Positions 5,105-7,751 of a stretch of 7,751 bases of DNA are shown one piece after another (the stretch's first letter is position 1; each line of letters begins with the position of its first letter). The notes under the pieces were generated by a model. That model ran no database searches. It was not told where the DNA came from and worked only from the letters and a program-made list of their open reading frames with translations. The position numbers were made by a program, and so were the translations under genes. Source of the stretch: Candidatus Hydrogenedentota bacterium (GTDB lineage: Bacteria > Hydrogenedentota > Hydrogenedentia > Hydrogenedentales > SLHB01); contig SKRY01000428.1 in NCBI GenBank assembly GCA_007118235.1, forward strand, positions 1 through 7,751, read 5' to 3'.

Positions 5105-6766
5105 CTAACTTTCCCCGTCCGGAATGACACAACGGAACCCCGTGGTGGCAAGCTGGGATTCGGGAAAGAGGCCCTTGCGGAATGAGCAACGCAGCTCATC
5201 GGGGGGGGATTGCCAACAGCCGCCCCGCACCACCCGCCGGGGGATATCGTCCTTCTTCCTTCTGCGTCCGGGGTCGTACGGCAGGTAAAGGTCAAGGGTC
5301 CATTCGTAGACGTTTCCCGCGAGATCAACCACGCCCTCGGGGGTAACCCCGTCCTCGTGCATGGTGACGATGGACGGCATGGCGAGGTTCTCCCCGTAGT
5401 TCGCCCGCATGGGGTCGGGTTCTTGGTTGCCCCAGGGATACTTGCGGTTCTCCCGTCCGCGCGCGGCGAACTCCCATTGGGCCTCGGTGGGAAGTTGCTT
5501 GCCCGCCCATGCCGCATACGCGTTGGCGTCCTCCCATGTGACGCCGATGACGGGCTGCTGGGGCCCGCTGTATTTTTCCGCGCCCCAGTACTTGGGGACC
5601 GGGTGGCCCGTGGCCACGAGGAAGGCCTGGTACTGCTCCACGGTAACGGGATGAATGTCGATGTAATAGGGCTCGATTTCGGCTTCGAACTGAGGCGCTT
5701 CCGAGGGCGCCTGGTCATTGCCCATCAGGAAACGCCCGCCTTCGAGCAGCGCCATGTTCTCCGTCGAACCGCTCTTGCCGTGCGCGGACACTACCACGGT
5801 CTTGGGCCTTCGGTAAGAATCGTGGAAGGCGCTCATGAGATGCTCCCGGAACTCGTCCGCCGTCTGCCAACGATCCGCCTTGTCCTCTTCGAGGGCCTTA
5901 TTCAGCACCGTCACGAGCGAGGGGGCCACGTCGCCCCGCGCTTCCTCGACCCTGACTTGCTTGTCCACCGGCGTGCGCAACGTGAGGAGTTCGTAGAAGA
6001 CCAGGCCCACGGCGTAGAGATCGGCGCGCTGGTCGATTTCCTGGTGTTGTTTTTGCTCCGGAGCGGCGTAGCCGAAGGTGCCGATCACGCGCCCCGGTTT
6101 GCGCGGCGTCATGAGTTCGACTTCTCCCTCGTCCAGGGGCTTGGCAAGACCGAAGTCAAGGACCTTCACGTGTTCGCCGGGCAGAAGCATGACGTTCTCC
6201 GGCTTCATGTCGCGATGGATGACCGTGCGGTGGGCCGAGGTCAGCGCTCCGAGGATTTGGGCCGTGAGCGAGACGGCGAGGCGGACGCCGAGGTAACGGC
6301 GCTGCTTGCGTTGATGGCGCAAGAACGCGCGAAGGCTCTGCCCCTTAAGGTATTCCATGGAAAGGTACAGGACGCCCTCCGGGGTTGTTCCCACGTCATG
6401 GACCGTGACAATGTTGTCATGGCGCAACCGCCGCGCCACCATGGCCTCTCGAATGAACAGATGCTGGCCCCGCTGGGTCTTGAGCATCCTCGGGTTCATG
6501 AATTTCAAGGCCACGGCTTCATCCACCAGCGTGTCTTGAGCGCGGTACACCACCGCCATGCCGCCCTTGCCGAGCTGTTCCTTGACGATGAACCGGCTGG
6601 CGACGAGATCCCCGTACTTGAAGTCGATGCTCGCCTGGCCTTGTTCCCCATTGGTCTCCGGAATCACGAGCGGGGCGCCGCAGCCAAAACACACCCCGCG
6701 CCGGCCCTGCAAGGCGGCGGGCACATGAATGCGCACATGGCAATTGGGACATTCAACGGGAAGCAT
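5105..6766 (-). CDS. Zinc-ribbon Ser/Thr protein kinase fused to an FGE-sulfatase domain
   Basis: 553 residues. Seen, in order: a CPNC..CFGC ribbon (Cys6, 9, 26, 29); a complete Hanks-type kinase domain with glycine loop GKGGMAVVY (66-74), Lys88, helix-C Glu107, HRDMKPEN (184-191), DFG (204-206) and APE (235-237); then from about 338 a formylglycine-generating-enzyme-like domain (MALLEGGRFLMGN, LPTEAQWEFAARG, DLAGNVYEWT, VVRGGCW, TTGFRCV). No membrane helix is evident, so it is probably cytosolic. All catalytic kinase residues are present, so activity is expected. In the FGE part, Cys517 replaces the usual Ser of RGGSW and Cys527 lies further on; the canonical CXXXXC pair of true FGE is not kept, so a binding or regulatory role is more likely than sulfatase maturation. 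Kinase-FGE fusions are known in several environmental phyla. The ATG at 6766 follows GGTGA at 6776-6780 by 9 nt. Confidence 0.93.
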   Translation of the reverse strand: MLPVECPNCHVRIHVPAALQGRRGVCFGCGAPLVIPETNGEQGQASIDFKYGDLVASRFIVKEQLGKGGMAVVYRAQDTLVDEAVALKFMNPRMLKTQRGQHLFIREAMVARRLRHDNIVTVHDVGTTPEGVLYLSMEYLKGQSLRAFLRHQRKQRRYLGVRLAVSLTAQILGALTSAHRTVIHRDMKPENVMLLPGEHVKVLDFGLAKPLDEGEVELMTPRKPGRVIGTFGYAAPEQKQHQEIDQRADLYAVGLVFYELLTLRTPVDKQVRVEEARGDVAPSLVTVLNKALEEDKADRWQTADEFREHLMSAFHDSYRRPKTVVVSAHGKSGSTENMALLEGGRFLMGNDQAPSEAPQFEAEIEPYYIDIHPVTVEQYQAFLVATGHPVPKYWGAEKYSGPQQPVIGVTWEDANAYAAWAGKQLPTEAQWEFAARGRENRKYPWGNQEPDPMRANYGENLAMPSIVTMHEDGVTPEGVVDLAGNVYEWTLDLYLPYDPGRRRKKDDIPRRVVRGGCWQSPPDELRCSFRKGLFPESQLATTGFRCVIPDGES

Positions 6767-6988
6767 ACAGTTCTTTCACCAGAGTAATGAGGTTAGCCAT
6801 GACTCACGCGCCGCTCCTGGCAGCCGGGTAGGGCGCGGCGGCCGTGTGCGCAACGATTCCGCGCCTCTCAAGAGGGACTTGTCCCGGGGCTGTTCGTTTC
6901 CGGGGAAATGTCACTCGCAGGCACACTACTCCGGCGAACCACATTCCTCGCAGTCCTGTTCCAAGAGGGGAGCGTATCGCCGCTCATG

Positions 6989-7009
6989 TGCCGGCAAGAT
7001 GCCGGCGGT
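6989..7009. repeat. GCCGGC-AAGAT-GCCGGC palindrome
   Basis: Two copies of the self-complementary GCCGGC flank AAGAT, so the pair can form a 6-bp hairpin with a 5-nt loop. No T-tract follows on either strand, so it is not a simple terminator. It stands directly before the partial element copy and may be a separate dispersed repeat. Confidence 0.5.
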
Positions 7010-7016
7010 ATGAATC

Positions 7017-7080
7017 ATTCCCCCTCTGAAGGGAGCGAGGGGGATGTATACACTGCGCACACCGCCTTATTCGGCGATTG
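7017..7080. repeat. Partial second copy of the palindromic element (right end)
   Basis: ATTCCCCCTCTGAAGGG and GGGGGATGTATAC match 899-915 and 932-944 with few changes, with an 11-bp net deletion between. The last 25 bp (7056-7080) match 949-973 at 24 positions, ending CGGCGATTG. The left half of the element, with CAATCGCCGG, is not found upstream, and no flanking direct repeat is seen. This looks like a decayed or solo right end of the same family. Confidence 0.7.
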
Positions 7081-7127
7081 GGGACAGCAATCGGGCCTCG
7101 TGTCATTCAGAAATAGACTCGCATGGG

Positions 7128-7751
7128 CTACATGTATTCAAGCTGATCGGCATCCACGGGGGGCTCATTTCCAAACGCCGGACGCGAGAACCGGGAGCTT
7201 AACGGAGTCTCGCCAACGAAGAAGCCGCAGTTCCGCAGATAGAAGCCCTCGTCCCGCTGTCCGCCCAAGAAATCGGCGCGATACCCGAGTCGGGCGATGT
7301 TGTCACCCGTAAGAACGGCTTCCGTGACTTCATGCCAATTCCCATCCGCGTCTCGCGCCCATTGGTTGTGATAAAGCGCTTGTCTGCCCCGGTAGCCATT
7401 ATTGACGGCGAAGCTCTCCAAAAAGGAGTGGGCATGGGAATACCACGTATCCGTTTGCGGCCGCCTGAAACGCGCAATCAACCTCCACTCCTCCTCGTCC
7501 GGGGAAAGGAAGTACGCCGTGTACAGGCTGGCGCCTTCTCCATCGGGGCGCACCCCGTTCAAGAAGCCGTAGGTCTTACCGGCCTCCCAGTCGTACGTCA
7601 AATAGCTTTGGCCTCCCGAACCTTCGCCGCCAAAGTCGCCGGTATAGACATCTTCTCCCCGGTCCAGCACCTCAACGCGCTGGTCCTCGGGTATCTCGCC
7701 GGGATCATCGGTCACATAAGGGCTCCACACGGAAAACAAAACCCGCCGCTC
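7128..7751 (-). CDS. DUF3472-domain protein, C-terminal part (5' partial)
   Basis: At least 207 residues; the gene enters from the right edge and no start is visible (the codon at 7739 is a TTG within an open frame that continues ERRVLFSVWSP, so it is probably internal). Seen: FSVWSPYVTDDP, then GGEGSGGQSYLTYDW, KTYGFLNGVRPDGEG, LYTAYFLSPDEEEWRLIARFRRP, HSFLESF, GRQALYHNQWARDADGNWHEV and a C-terminal RDEGFYLRNCGFF. These match the DUF3472 (PF11958) pattern of GEGSG, W..G.TY.F, YTAYF..P....W.LIA.FR.P and SF.E.F. Known: a domain of unknown function found in secreted or carbohydrate-related proteins of environmental bacteria. Any signal peptide or N-terminal domain is outside the window. The kinase gene is 361 bp downstream on the same strand, separated by repeats, so an operon is unlikely. 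Confidence 0.85.
   Translation of the reverse strand, partial: ERRVLFSVWSPYVTDDPGEIPEDQRVEVLDRGEDVYTGDFGGEGSGGQSYLTYDWEAGKTYGFLNGVRPDGEGASLYTAYFLSPDEEEWRLIARFRRPQTDTWYSHAHSFLESFAVNNGYRGRQALYHNQWARDADGNWHEVTEAVLTGDNIARLGYRADFLGGQRDEGFYLRNCGFFVGETPLSSRFSRPAFGNEPPVDADQLEYM

Larger units (their letters stand above)
6767..7127. other. Non-coding region rich in short palindromes, upstream of the kinase gene
   Basis: 361 bp without a convincing gene. Going rightwards it holds CTCT-CA-AGAG (6865-6874), GGGAC-TT-GTCCC (6874-6885), two GCCGGC hexamers 5 nt apart (6990-6995 and 7001-7006), and the partial palindromic-element copy at 7017-7080. The kinase's own ribosome-binding site is at its left end. 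No strong promoter was recognised. Confidence 0.5.

Noticed and set aside
5105..5790. A genuine sulfatase-activating enzyme
   Set aside because: The cysteine pair does not match the catalytic spacing of FGE, and no sulfatase gene is in the window.
5210..6787. A 525-residue open frame on the + strand opposite the kinase-FGE gene
   Set aside because: It is antisense to a protein with every kinase motif intact, has no recognisable domains, and long antisense frames are common in G+C-rich genes.
6767..7127. A tRNA or other structured RNA gene between the kinase and DUF3472 genes
   Set aside because: The palindromes are short and separate; no cloverleaf with T-loop or anticodon-like features was found.

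Overview
The window is G+C-rich bacterial chromosome, densely coding, with one visible trace of small-element activity. It holds two genes on the + strand at the left (the tail of a Maf-type nucleotide pyrophosphatase, then ribosomal protein bL28). Six genes lie on the - strand or run in from the right: a DUF3472 protein, a Ser/Thr kinase-FGE-sulfatase fusion, a MinD/ParA-like ATPase, a bactofilin, a YugP-type zinc metallopeptidase and a FlgT/LPP20-like exported protein. The lineage cannot be fixed from this window. The bL28 has the longer, Thermus/planctomycete-like loop. Together with the kinase-FGE fusion, the DUF3472 protein and the dispersed palindromic repeats, this suggests a planctomycete-like or Hydrogenedentes-like environmental bacterium. 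That placement is inference only.

Layout. 1-217: end of maf. 218-485: leader of rpmB, with a possible sigma-70-type promoter at 223-252. 486-767: rpmB. 762-984: a 203-bp palindromic, MITE-like element with no coding capacity (772-974), flanked by an exact 10-bp direct repeat; its left copy contains the rpmB stop codon. 1017-1064: a hairpin with a T-rich tail, probably the original rpmB terminator pushed about 213 bp downstream by the insertion. 1085-4847 (- strand): a compact four-gene cluster, ParA-like ATPase > bactofilin > Zn peptidase > FlgT-like protein, probably transcribed from an extended -10 promoter near 4910-4938. 5105-6766 (- strand): kinase-FGE fusion. 6767-7127: non-coding stretch with several short palindromes and a partial second copy of the palindromic element. 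7128-7751: DUF3472 protein, cut by the window end.

The most interesting biology is the four-gene cluster. A positioning ATPase and a polymerising bactofilin are followed by a membrane protease and a secreted FlgT-like protein, which reads as a candidate module for placing or remodelling something at the cell envelope. The best-supported novel observation is the palindromic element, because inverted termini, a direct-repeat flank, a partial second copy and a displaced terminator all agree.
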